From DAINPP01 sp036743375 (GTDB taxonomy: Bacteria > Thermotogota > Thermotogae > MWEM01), in the NCBI GenBank assembly GCA_036743375.1, contig DAINPP010000001.1, positions 1-64,000 of the forward strand: 64,000 nucleotides of DNA, written 5' to 3'. The notes under the pieces are model-generated. The model worked only from the letters and a program-made list of their open reading frames with translations, was not told the DNA's origin and did not search any database. Position numbers and translations under genes: made by a program. This document shows positions 16,667-24,431 of the stretch, piece after piece. Positions within the stretch are counted from its first letter, which is position 1. Each line of letters begins with the position of its first letter.

Positions 16667-17659
16667 ATGTCTATTTTAGTTTGTGGTGGAGCAGGTTATA
16701 TAGGAAGTCATACGGTTCAGGCATTAATTGAAAAAGGGAATGAAGTAATCGTTTTTGATAATCTTCAAAAAGGGCATAAAGAAGCAGTTCCTGAAAAAGT
16801 CAAACTCTATATCGGTGATTTAAGATCAAAGGAAGATTTACGTACACTCTTTTCTTCAGAAAATATAGAGGCCGTTGTCGATTTTGCAGCCGATTCTCTT
16901 GTTGGTGAAAGTGTAGCAAACCCGCTTAAATATTATAATAACAATGTGGGTGGGACTATCACCCTTCTGGAAACCATGATAGACTATAATGTGAAATATA
17001 TTGTCTTTTCATCAACAGCTGCTACTTATGGGGAACCGGAGAGTATTCCAATACTTGAATCAGACAGAACTCTTCCTAAAAACCCTTATGGAGAGACAAA
17101 ACTTGCGGTAGAAAGACTACTTCACTGGGCTGATGAGGCCTACGGATTAAAATACACCGCTTTGAGATATTTTAATGCTGCCGGGGCTCATATCAGCGGA
17201 AGAATAGGGGAAGATCACTGTCCTGAAACCCATCTGATTCCTCTCATCTTGCAGGTTCCACTCGGAAAAAGAGATAATATTTCTATATTCGGAACGGATT
17301 ATCCAACAGCTGATGGTACCTGTGTAAGAGATTATATACATGTTACAGATCTTTCGGATGCTCATATTCTCGCGTTGCAAAGATTGATGAGCGGGGGAGG
17401 AAGTAAGATTTACAATCTCGGAAACGGCAAAGGCTTTTCAGTAAAAGAGGTAATCGAAGTTGCCAGAAAAGTTACAGGGCATAGAATAAAGGCTTCAGAA
17501 GAGGCAAGGAGAAGTGGAGATCCCGCTGTGTTAATTGCATCATCAGAAAAAGCAATGAATGAACTTAGCTGGAAACCACAGTTTAACGATCTTGAAACGA
17601 TCATCGGTACTGCATGGAATTGGCACAGGGATCATCCTGAAGGGTATGGAGAGAAATAA
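16667..17659 (+). CDS. galE: UDP-glucose 4-epimerase
   Basis: 330 residues, an extended-type short-chain dehydrogenase. It has the NAD-binding GGAGYIGS (7-14), the catalytic YGETK (Y141, K145), and C-terminal segments DGTCVRDYIHV and YNLGNGKGFSVKEV typical of GalE. It interconverts UDP-glucose and UDP-galactose. I use the second ATG because AAGGAG lies seven bases before it and abuts the first. The YdcF-like gene follows by three bases. Confidence 0.95.
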   Translation: MSILVCGGAGYIGSHTVQALIEKGNEVIVFDNLQKGHKEAVPEKVKLYIGDLRSKEDLRTLFSSENIEAVVDFAADSLVGESVANPLKYYNNNVGGTITLLETMIDYNVKYIVFSSTAATYGEPESIPILESDRTLPKNPYGETKLAVERLLHWADEAYGLKYTALRYFNAAGAHISGRIGEDHCPETHLIPLILQVPLGKRDNISIFGTDYPTADGTCVRDYIHVTDLSDAHILALQRLMSGGGSKIYNLGNGKGFSVKEVIEVARKVTGHRIKASEEARRSGDPAVLIASSEKAMNELSWKPQFNDLETIIGTAWNWHRDHPEGYGEK

Positions 17660-17662
17660 ACC

Positions 17663-18463
17663 TTGTTGAGTGAGTATAATTTTTCAGATCAGAATATTTC
17701 AGATTTAAATATCATTGTCAGATTCCTTTCAAAGAGAGATATTTCTCATATCGACAGAAATCTTTTCTCTGAAAAATATTCTGGTATCAAGCTTGATTTG
17801 GTCATATTGCTCGGAAACGCTGACATTGAATCCATAGATAAGGCATTATTGGCTTATAAAGAACTTGATGCTGAAGCGCTTCTGATCTCAGGTGGAATTG
17901 GACATTCGACCGAATATTTGTATGAAAATCTCAGGAAATATCCTGAATTTCAAAGATTAAAAACCGAGAAGATCTCAGAGTCAGAGCTTATGTATCATTG
18001 TATTGAGATAAAAAATGAAATGAAAGACAAGAAAATATATCTTGAAAATAAATCGACAAATTGTGGTTCAAACGCCAAAGAGAGTCTTAAAGTTGTCAGA
18101 GAAAATGGATTGAATCACAAGACTGTGTTGCTGATTCAGGATTCGTCTATGCAGTGCAGAACCCATGCTTCCTTTTTAAAAGAATGGGCGCAAGAAAACT
18201 CAATTTTCATCAACTTTTCAGCTCAGCTTCCAAAGATCATTAACGATGAAGGTAAAACATGTTTTGATAGAAATACTTATCCCTGGAACATTCGTCGCTA
18301 TTTATCACTCGTTTTTGGTGAAATTCCCCGGCTGAGAGATGATAAAGATGGATATGGCCCAGTTGGAAGGGGCTTTATAGAACATATTGAAATTCCGGAA
18401 GAAGTACAATATTCTTTTTCGCGCTTAATTGAAGAATTACCTGCTTCTTTCTTTCAGCGGTGA
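17663..18463 (+). CDS. YdcF/ElyC-like (DUF218) protein
   Basis: 266 residues. The DUF218 fold is indicated by LDLVILLGNAD (near 50), LLISGGIGHST and IYLENKSTNCGSNAKES, which is the family's conserved acidic/Asn segment, then TVLLIQDSSMQCRTHASF. Members include ElyC/SanA of the envelope and the YdcF proteins; the reaction is not established. There is no signal peptide, so it is probably cytoplasmic. The start is one of two TTG codons after a GGAGAG. It lies between galE and a flavoprotein, all closely spaced. Confidence 0.8.
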   Translation: MLSEYNFSDQNISDLNIIVRFLSKRDISHIDRNLFSEKYSGIKLDLVILLGNADIESIDKALLAYKELDAEALLISGGIGHSTEYLYENLRKYPEFQRLKTEKISESELMYHCIEIKNEMKDKKIYLENKSTNCGSNAKESLKVVRENGLNHKTVLLIQDSSMQCRTHASFLKEWAQENSIFINFSAQLPKIINDEGKTCFDRNTYPWNIRRYLSLVFGEIPRLRDDKDGYGPVGRGFIEHIEIPEEVQYSFSRLIEELPASFFQR

Positions 18464-18467
18464 TCTT

Positions 18468-19673
18468 TTGTGTAAAACAATTATTATTGGTTCAGGGCCG
18501 GCTGGTTTATTTGCCGGTATCTCGTCGGCCAAAAAGGGAAACGAGACTATCATACTTGAAAGAAATAAGTCTGCCGGGAAAAAACTTCTCTTAACAGGTG
18601 CGGGGCAGTGTAATTTCACACATTCGGGTGATTTGAAGACTTTTTCTGAACATTATGGAATGAAATACAAACAGGCCTTTCGTATTTTAAGGTATTTTGA
18701 TAATAAGGATTTTTTAAATTTTCTTACGGCTAATGGGTTTGATTATTATGAGCGTGATGATGGGAAGTATTTTCCAAAATCAAAAAAAGCGAGTGATATA
18801 CTTGATCTGTTGTTAAAGATATTTCGCCAGAGCGGGGGGAAGATCCTTTATAATCAAAAGGTCGTTGATCTTCGGAAAGATGAAACTTCCTTTAATGTGA
18901 TTACACCTGAACAGAGTTTTTCGGCCGATAAAGTCATAATGGCTAATGGGGGAATAACCTTCCCAAATACCGGTTCAGATGGTTTGTTGTACAAAACGCT
19001 GCAGAAACTCGGACATCAGGTCAATGAACCGCGATTTGGTCTTTCACCTATATACGTTGATCTATTTACCCTTTCTGAATTATCTGGAATCTCATTTAAA
19101 GATGCCGGTGTAAAAATTAGTACCGAGGGGGGGAAATCAATCAACAAAAGAGGTGAATTACTGATCACTCATCGTGGATTTTCAGGGCCGGTGATCATAG
19201 ATAATTCAAGGTATATGAAAAAGGGAGACTCTTTGGAAATTAATTTCACTGAATTTCTTTCTTATGAATCATTTAATGAAGCCTTTTTAAATGCGATCAA
19301 CGGTAACGGAAAGATGATTATAAAGAGTTTGCTGAATTTATTTAATTTTCCAAAAAGACTGACTGAAAAAATATTGAAAGAGATAGGTATTAATGAGACC
19401 TTAAAAGTATCACAGCTTACGAAAGAAACAAGGAAACTGATCATGAATTCCCTTTTTTCCTATCCGGTTAGAATTAAGAAGATCGGTGGAATTAATGAAT
19501 CTATGGTGACCGTTGGAGGTGTGGATCTGGAAAATATCGTTCTTTCAACAATGGAGTCTAAAATAATTCACGGACTGTATTTTTGCGGAGAGATCATCGA
19601 TATGGATGGCGATACCGGAGGATACAATATTCAAATGGCGGTAACAACTGGATATTTGGCTGGGAATGCATAA
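18468..19673 (+). CDS. HI0933/BaiN-like flavoprotein (NAD(P)/FAD-dependent oxidoreductase)
   Basis: 401 residues. The FAD dinucleotide motif GSGPAG (8-13) is followed by GKKLLLTGAGQCNFTH, FPKSKKASDILD, NGGITFPNTGSDG and the C-terminal GEIIDMDGDTGGYNIQMA, all hallmarks of the HI0933 family. Members have been tied to dehydroxylation of bile acids and to flavin-dependent reductions, but the native substrate is unknown here. The TTG start gives the natural N-terminus next to the FAD motif and lies five bases after the preceding stop; a longer in-frame ATG would overlap that gene. Confidence 0.88.
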   Translation: MCKTIIIGSGPAGLFAGISSAKKGNETIILERNKSAGKKLLLTGAGQCNFTHSGDLKTFSEHYGMKYKQAFRILRYFDNKDFLNFLTANGFDYYERDDGKYFPKSKKASDILDLLLKIFRQSGGKILYNQKVVDLRKDETSFNVITPEQSFSADKVIMANGGITFPNTGSDGLLYKTLQKLGHQVNEPRFGLSPIYVDLFTLSELSGISFKDAGVKISTEGGKSINKRGELLITHRGFSGPVIIDNSRYMKKGDSLEINFTEFLSYESFNEAFLNAINGNGKMIIKSLLNLFNFPKRLTEKILKEIGINETLKVSQLTKETRKLIMNSLFSYPVRIKKIGGINESMVTVGGVDLENIVLSTMESKIIHGLYFCGEIIDMDGDTGGYNIQMAVTTGYLAGNA

Positions 19674-19706
19674 ATATTTTAACTTGTATAAATCAGGAGG
19701 GGAAAA

Positions 19707-21236
19707 ATGAGAAAATCTGCATTAATATTAATACTGATATTTGTTACGTTTGCAGGATTTGCCAATGAATTCAAAGGAACGGTATATCTTGATGAGAACA
19801 GAAATGGTTGTTTCGATTCAGAAGAGAAAGGAATTTCAGGCGTTGTGGTTTCAAATGGAATAGACTGTGTTTTAACAGATGAAATCGGTTACTATAGATT
19901 GCCGGAAAGAACAGAAAGTGTCTTGTTCATTACAAAGCCGTCAGATTATATGACCCCGGTTAATGAGTACAATATCCCTCAGTTTTATTATATTCATTAT
20001 CCTGAAGGTTCGCCTGAGAAGATCAAAATGGGAATAAATCCGACCGGTGATTTACCTGAGGAAATTAATTTTCCGTTATACGCTGAAGTAAGCGAAGAAG
20101 ATTTTGAAATCGTTGCCGTTGGGGATCCCCAAACAAAAACAATAGAGGAAATTGATTATCTGAGAGATGATATCTTTGCTGATTTTGTAAATACGGATAG
20201 GACCTTTGCAATAGTTCTCGGAGATATTATGGATAATAATGTAGAACTCTTTCCCGATTATCTTGAAGTTTGTAAGACAGCGAATTTCCCTATATACAAT
20301 GTTCCTGGCAATCACGATCTGAACTTTAACGCCGTTGATGATAAACATAGTCTGGATACGTTTATCAGTTTTTTCGGACCGTCATATTATTCATTTGATT
20401 ACGGAAAAATACATTTTGTCGTTCTCGATGATGTTGAATATAAAGGCAGTTCATTCATTGGAAACGTCGGTGAAACACAGCTTCAATGGTTAGAGCATGA
20501 TCTTGAGTATGTACCCGAAGATAAAATGATCGTCCTTTCTATGCATGTCCCGATTTATTCATTTGTTGATAACCCCGGCTCAAAAGATCACATGAAAGAT
20601 ATGAAGGAGCTGTTCAAGGTACTCGAAGGCAGAGAGAAAATACTCGCTTTAGCGGGTCATACACATACGCTTGAAAATGATTTTATTGGTGAAAAACTTG
20701 GTTGGACTGGAAAAAAGCCGATTCATCTGATCATAGGCGGTGCTGCATGTGGTTCCTGGTGGGGGGGTCCTTTTGATGAACGTGGTATCCCAGAGGCACT
20801 ACAGACCGATGGCGCACCAAACGGAGTAAATTATCTTTCATTCAAAGGGACTGAATATACACATTTATATAAATCGGCAAATTTTGAGGAAGACTTTCAA
20901 ATAAGGATTTCGACCCCAAGGGGAAATATAAAACAAAAAGCCCTTAAATTTACGGATATCATGGCTAATGTTTTTAACGCAGGAGATGATACCGAAGTTT
21001 TCGTCAGTCTCGATGGGGCCGATTTTGAAAAAATGACAAGTAAAAATCTGTATGACCCTTATGTACAAGCCGTTTATAAAAAGAATCTTGCCTATGGTAC
21101 CGCAAGGTTGTGTGCACACCTCTATTCGGCTTCCCTTCCAGATAACCTGGAATTAGGGTTGCACACCATTAGTGTAAAATATACGGACAGATACGGAAGG
21201 ACCTTTACCGAATGTGAGATTTTCAAAGTTTATTGA
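19707..21236 (+). CDS. Secreted calcineurin-like phosphoesterase with N-terminal Cna/SdrD-type domain
   Basis: 509 residues. Signal peptide (about 1-19), then a collagen-binding B-like domain opening with LDENRNGCFDSEEKGISGV (about 27-70). The metallophosphoesterase domain has VAVGDPQ, LGDIMDN, PGNHDLN, MHVPIY and GHTHT. The first motif is GDPQ rather than the common DxH, as in the subgroup of large secreted phosphoesterases. A C-terminal beta domain (about 385-509) follows. Likely an extracellular phosphatase or nucleotidase; substrate unknown. ATG preceded by GGAGGGG. Confidence 0.88.
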   Translation: MRKSALILILIFVTFAGFANEFKGTVYLDENRNGCFDSEEKGISGVVVSNGIDCVLTDEIGYYRLPERTESVLFITKPSDYMTPVNEYNIPQFYYIHYPEGSPEKIKMGINPTGDLPEEINFPLYAEVSEEDFEIVAVGDPQTKTIEEIDYLRDDIFADFVNTDRTFAIVLGDIMDNNVELFPDYLEVCKTANFPIYNVPGNHDLNFNAVDDKHSLDTFISFFGPSYYSFDYGKIHFVVLDDVEYKGSSFIGNVGETQLQWLEHDLEYVPEDKMIVLSMHVPIYSFVDNPGSKDHMKDMKELFKVLEGREKILALAGHTHTLENDFIGEKLGWTGKKPIHLIIGGAACGSWWGGPFDERGIPEALQTDGAPNGVNYLSFKGTEYTHLYKSANFEEDFQIRISTPRGNIKQKALKFTDIMANVFNAGDDTEVFVSLDGADFEKMTSKNLYDPYVQAVYKKNLAYGTARLCAHLYSASLPDNLELGLHTISVKYTDRYGRTFTECEIFKVY

Positions 21237-21294
21237 TTTTTTAATCGATAAAATGAAAGATTCATCTGTTTTAGGGAAATATCCCCTGTTCTTA

Positions 21295-21303
21295 TGCTAT
21301 AAT
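21295..21303 (+). promoter_or_regulatory. Extended -10 promoter for dnaX-ybaB
   Basis: TGCTATAAT, 22 bases upstream of the dnaX start, is a full extended -10. No strong -35 precedes it. Confidence 0.65.
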
Positions 21304-21324
21304 CTATAGAAAAGGATGAGTGTA

Positions 21325-22884
21325 ATGGAGCAGACGCTTTACAGGAAATATAGACCTGATACTTTTTCGGAATTAGCCGGACAGGAGCACATAAAGAAAT
21401 TATTCGGGAATTCTCTTTCTGAGAATAATTTTTCGCATGCCTATATCTTTGCAGGACCTCGTGGAACGGGAAAGACGACGATTGCCAGAATCGTTGCCAA
21501 GAGGCTTAATTGTCTGAACCCATCAGGTTTTGAGCCTTGCAATGCATGTGAACAATGTCTTGCCGTAAAAAACGGCTCACATCTTGATGTTATTGAAATG
21601 GATGCGGCCTCCAACAGGGGAATTGACGATTTCAGAGCCATCAGGGATAAAGTTGCCTATAAACCGGCACAGGGGAAATATAAGGTTTATATAATTGATG
21701 AAGTCCACATGCTTACAAATGAGGCGTTCAATGCGATTTTAAAGACGCTTGAAGAACCTCCTGAACATGCCGTTTTTATTCTTGCTACAACGAATCCTGA
21801 AAAGATCCCCGATACAATTTTATCGCGATGTCAGATCATCCCGTTCAGAAATGTAACATTGGCAACTATCAAAAATCATCTTGAAAAAGTCAGTCTGATG
21901 GAAGGGTATCATATTGAAGACGAAGTCCTTGTATACATTTCAAAAAGGGCAAAAGGTGGCATGCGAGATGCAATGGTCCTTTTAGAACAGATCATGCGTT
22001 TTTTACCTAAAGAGCATCTGATTGATAAAAATGATGTTCTGGAAGTATTGGGCGGAGTCGATGAAGACCGTTATGAGGATTTTATCTCATTGATAATGAA
22101 AAGTGCGGTTGAAGGCATTATTTCCTTTTCAGATTCACTTTATAACAACGGAATAAACTTTGAGGTATTTCTTGAAGGTTTTATCGAGTATATACTTGAA
22201 TCTCTGTTTAAAATATCTGATACTCAGGAAAAATTCTTCTATTTAAAAATTGCCAAAAAGGCATCCGATCTGATTAAAGAAATCAGATATAGCGAAACCC
22301 CGAATATTATGTTTTCGGTAGAGTTTATAGATTTTGCCAATGGGAATTCCGATTTGATGATTGGAAAAGACCGTTCTCTTCATTCGGTATACGATCGACG
22401 GTACGATCAGAGAGATTTATCAGACGAAGACAATAGTGATGCAAAGGAATTATTTATCGAGGAAAAAGAAACGAAGGTTCAGCAAAAAGATGTTACGGAT
22501 GAAATTTTAAACATCACCGAATCTGTTGAAAGCGATGATCGTTTTTCAGATTTGTTAACTGAAAATTCCGATCTTTATATGGTCCTTCACTGTTTGGACA
22601 CAAGGGAAGAAAATGGAGAATTGGTAATACAAAAGGGCTACGGTACCCCATTTTCCAACTTGGTTCTTGATAGAAAAGAAAAGATTTTAAGAGAGTTTCT
22701 TGAAAGCAGAAACTTGGTTTTAAAAATATTGGGTATGGAGATAGCTGGAACGGGGGAATACTCAACACAAAATGATGAGAATACGGTTCAGGAAATTCCG
22801 TCGGAATTATCAGGTTTATATGATAAGGTGAAAAGATTATTTCCTGAATCAAAAATAACCTTAAAAGAGAGTGAAAACAAATAG
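21325..22884 (+). CDS. dnaX: DNA polymerase III subunit tau/gamma
   Basis: 519 residues. It opens with the diagnostic LYRKYRP; Walker A is GPRGTGKTT (44-52), the zinc cysteines are in CLNPSG...CNACEQC, and DEVHML and the NPEKIPDTILSRCQ sensor segment follow. This is the clamp-loader ATPase of the replisome. The C-terminal part after about residue 350 is acidic and poorly conserved. I choose the ATG at 21325 with AAGGATG upstream. I see no long A run that would suggest programmed frameshifting to a gamma form. Confidence 0.95.
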   Translation: MEQTLYRKYRPDTFSELAGQEHIKKLFGNSLSENNFSHAYIFAGPRGTGKTTIARIVAKRLNCLNPSGFEPCNACEQCLAVKNGSHLDVIEMDAASNRGIDDFRAIRDKVAYKPAQGKYKVYIIDEVHMLTNEAFNAILKTLEEPPEHAVFILATTNPEKIPDTILSRCQIIPFRNVTLATIKNHLEKVSLMEGYHIEDEVLVYISKRAKGGMRDAMVLLEQIMRFLPKEHLIDKNDVLEVLGGVDEDRYEDFISLIMKSAVEGIISFSDSLYNNGINFEVFLEGFIEYILESLFKISDTQEKFFYLKIAKKASDLIKEIRYSETPNIMFSVEFIDFANGNSDLMIGKDRSLHSVYDRRYDQRDLSDEDNSDAKELFIEEKETKVQQKDVTDEILNITESVESDDRFSDLLTENSDLYMVLHCLDTREENGELVIQKGYGTPFSNLVLDRKEKILREFLESRNLVLKILGMEIAGTGEYSTQNDENTVQEIPSELSGLYDKVKRLFPESKITLKESENK

Positions 22885-22899
22885 AGAGGAGAGAAAAGC

Positions 22900-23271
22900 G
22901 TGGCAAAGAAAATGAGAAGTTTTGGGGGAAAAAGCCTGGGAAAACCAGCTGCCGGAAATCAAAAACCGAAGATGAATCAGATTCTTCAGCAAGCTCAACA
23001 GGCACAAGAGGAGTTTCAGAAGAAAGAGGATGAATTTAAAGCAAGAGAATTTGACTTTTCAGTCGGCGGAGGCGCTTTAACTATCAAGATGTCCGGGGAA
23101 CACAAACTGTTAAATATTGAGTTTGATGAGGATCTTCTTGAAGAGATCGATGATTTTAAAGATCTGATCATGGCAGCGGTAAATCAGGGTGTGGAAGATA
23201 TAGAAAAACAAAAAGAAGAATATATGGGGAGCATAGGCGCCAGCATGGGACTTCCTGATCTTGGATTTTGA
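22900..23271 (+). CDS. YbaB/EbfC family nucleoid-associated protein
   Basis: 123 residues. A coiled N-terminal segment (NQILQQAQQAQEEFQKKEDEF) is followed by FDFSVGGGALTIKMSGEHKLLNIEFD, the YbaB core. The proteins bind DNA as dimers and often sit between dnaX and recR; here dnaX is 15 bases upstream but no recR follows. The start is GTG with GAGAGGAGAG upstream. A N-terminal basic tail of about 25 residues is longer than in E. coli YbaB. Confidence 0.92.
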   Translation: MAKKMRSFGGKSLGKPAAGNQKPKMNQILQQAQQAQEEFQKKEDEFKAREFDFSVGGGALTIKMSGEHKLLNIEFDEDLLEEIDDFKDLIMAAVNQGVEDIEKQKEEYMGSIGASMGLPDLGF

Positions 23272-23295
23272 TTTATAGCAACTTTATGATATAAT
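23268..23295 (+). promoter_or_regulatory. Promoter of gap
   Basis: TTGATT (23268-23273), a 16-base spacer and TATAAT (23290-23295) with TG at the extended position (TGATATAAT). The -35 overlaps the end of ybaB. Confidence 0.8.
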
Positions 23296-23339
23296 ATCTG
23301 TGAAAAATTACACAAATACATCTGGAGGTGTACGTTTAT

Positions 23340-24347
23340 ATGGCAAATGTAAAAATAGCAATCAATGGTTTTGGTAGAATCGGAAGACTTGTTTTCAGAG
23401 AAATGATGAAAAGAGGCGCTTATGATGTTGTTGCAATCAACGATCTTACGGACGCAAAGACTCTTGCACATCTTTTAAAGTATGATTCAGTACACGGAAG
23501 ATTCAATGGAACGGTTGAAGCAAAAGACGGAGCTATGGTTGTAAACGGAAAAGAAATAAAGGTTACGGCTATTAAGAACCCTGCTGAAATTCCTCATGCG
23601 GAAAATGGAGTGGATATTGTTATTGAATCAACGGGAGTATTCAACAACAAAGAAAAATGTCAGGCCCATCTCGATGCCGGTGCAAAAAAGGTTATCATCA
23701 CCGCACCAGCTAAGGGAGCAGTTGATGCCACAGTAGTTCTCGGTGTTAATGATGATGTCATTACACCCGATATGACCGTCATTTCAAACGCATCCTGTAC
23801 GACAAACTCTATTGCTCCAACGATCAAAGTGCTTAACGATAATTTCGGTGTTGTAAACGGTTTCCTCACAACAATTCATGCCTATACTTCTACACAGGAA
23901 GTCATGGATGTTCCCGGAAAAGATTTGAGAAGAATGAGAGCCGCAGCAGTTAACAGTATCCCTACATCAACGGGTGCTGCAAAGGCCGTTGCACTTGTAC
24001 TTCCCGAACTGAAGGGTAAGCTTGATGGAATCGCAATCAGAGTTCCAGTGCCTGATGGATCAATTACAGATCTCACAGTAAACCTTAAAAAAGCCGTTAC
24101 AGTCGAAGAAATCAATGCAGCAGTCAAAGCGGCAGCGGAAAATGAACTTAAGGGTGTTGTAGAATATACAGAAGAGGCAATCGTGAGTTCTGATGTCATC
24201 GGTTCAACGGTTGCAGGTATCTTTGATGCAGCTCAGACAAAGGTTATCGAGGGCACACTCGTTAAGGTAGCTTGCTGGTATGATAACGAGTATGGATACA
24301 GCTGCAAGGTTGTAGACCTCACCGATAAACTTGCGAAAATGTTATAA
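23340..24347 (+). CDS. gap: Glyceraldehyde-3-phosphate dehydrogenase
   Basis: 335 residues. The Rossmann start INGFGRIGRLVFRE, the catalytic SNASCTTNS with the active-site cysteine (near 152) and WYDNEYGYS are standard. It oxidises glyceraldehyde-3-phosphate to 1,3-bisphosphoglycerate with NAD in glycolysis. The ATG has GGAGGTG about ten bases upstream. A strong hairpin lies between it and pgk-tpi. Confidence 0.97.
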   Translation: MANVKIAINGFGRIGRLVFREMMKRGAYDVVAINDLTDAKTLAHLLKYDSVHGRFNGTVEAKDGAMVVNGKEIKVTAIKNPAEIPHAENGVDIVIESTGVFNNKEKCQAHLDAGAKKVIITAPAKGAVDATVVLGVNDDVITPDMTVISNASCTTNSIAPTIKVLNDNFGVVNGFLTTIHAYTSTQEVMDVPGKDLRRMRAAAVNSIPTSTGAAKAVALVLPELKGKLDGIAIRVPVPDGSITDLTVNLKKAVTVEEINAAVKAAAENELKGVVEYTEEAIVSSDVIGSTVAGIFDAAQTKVIEGTLVKVACWYDNEYGYSCKVVDLTDKLAKML

Positions 24348-24374
24348 GAGGTTTTAGTTTATAGAATACAAATC

Positions 24375-24400
24375 TAAAGGCACAGGAGCTCCTGTGCCTT
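24375..24400 (+). terminator. Hairpin between gap and pgk-tpi
   Basis: A 26-base perfect palindrome (13-base arms, 24375-24387 and 24388-24400) followed by a mixed T tract. It probably acts as a partial terminator or as the stabilised 3' end of the gap message, giving more gap than pgk-tpi transcript. Confidence 0.75.
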
Positions 24401-24431
24401 TTGTTAATTTTAATGAAAACAGGAGGATAAT

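Noticed and set aside
21325..22884. Programmed frameshift in dnaX for a gamma subunit
   Set aside because: No long A run or obvious slippery heptamer with a downstream stem was found in the region after the ATPase domain.
21441..23005. Minus-strand frames opposite dnaX and ybaB
   Set aside because: Shadow frames without ribosome sites or recognisable products.
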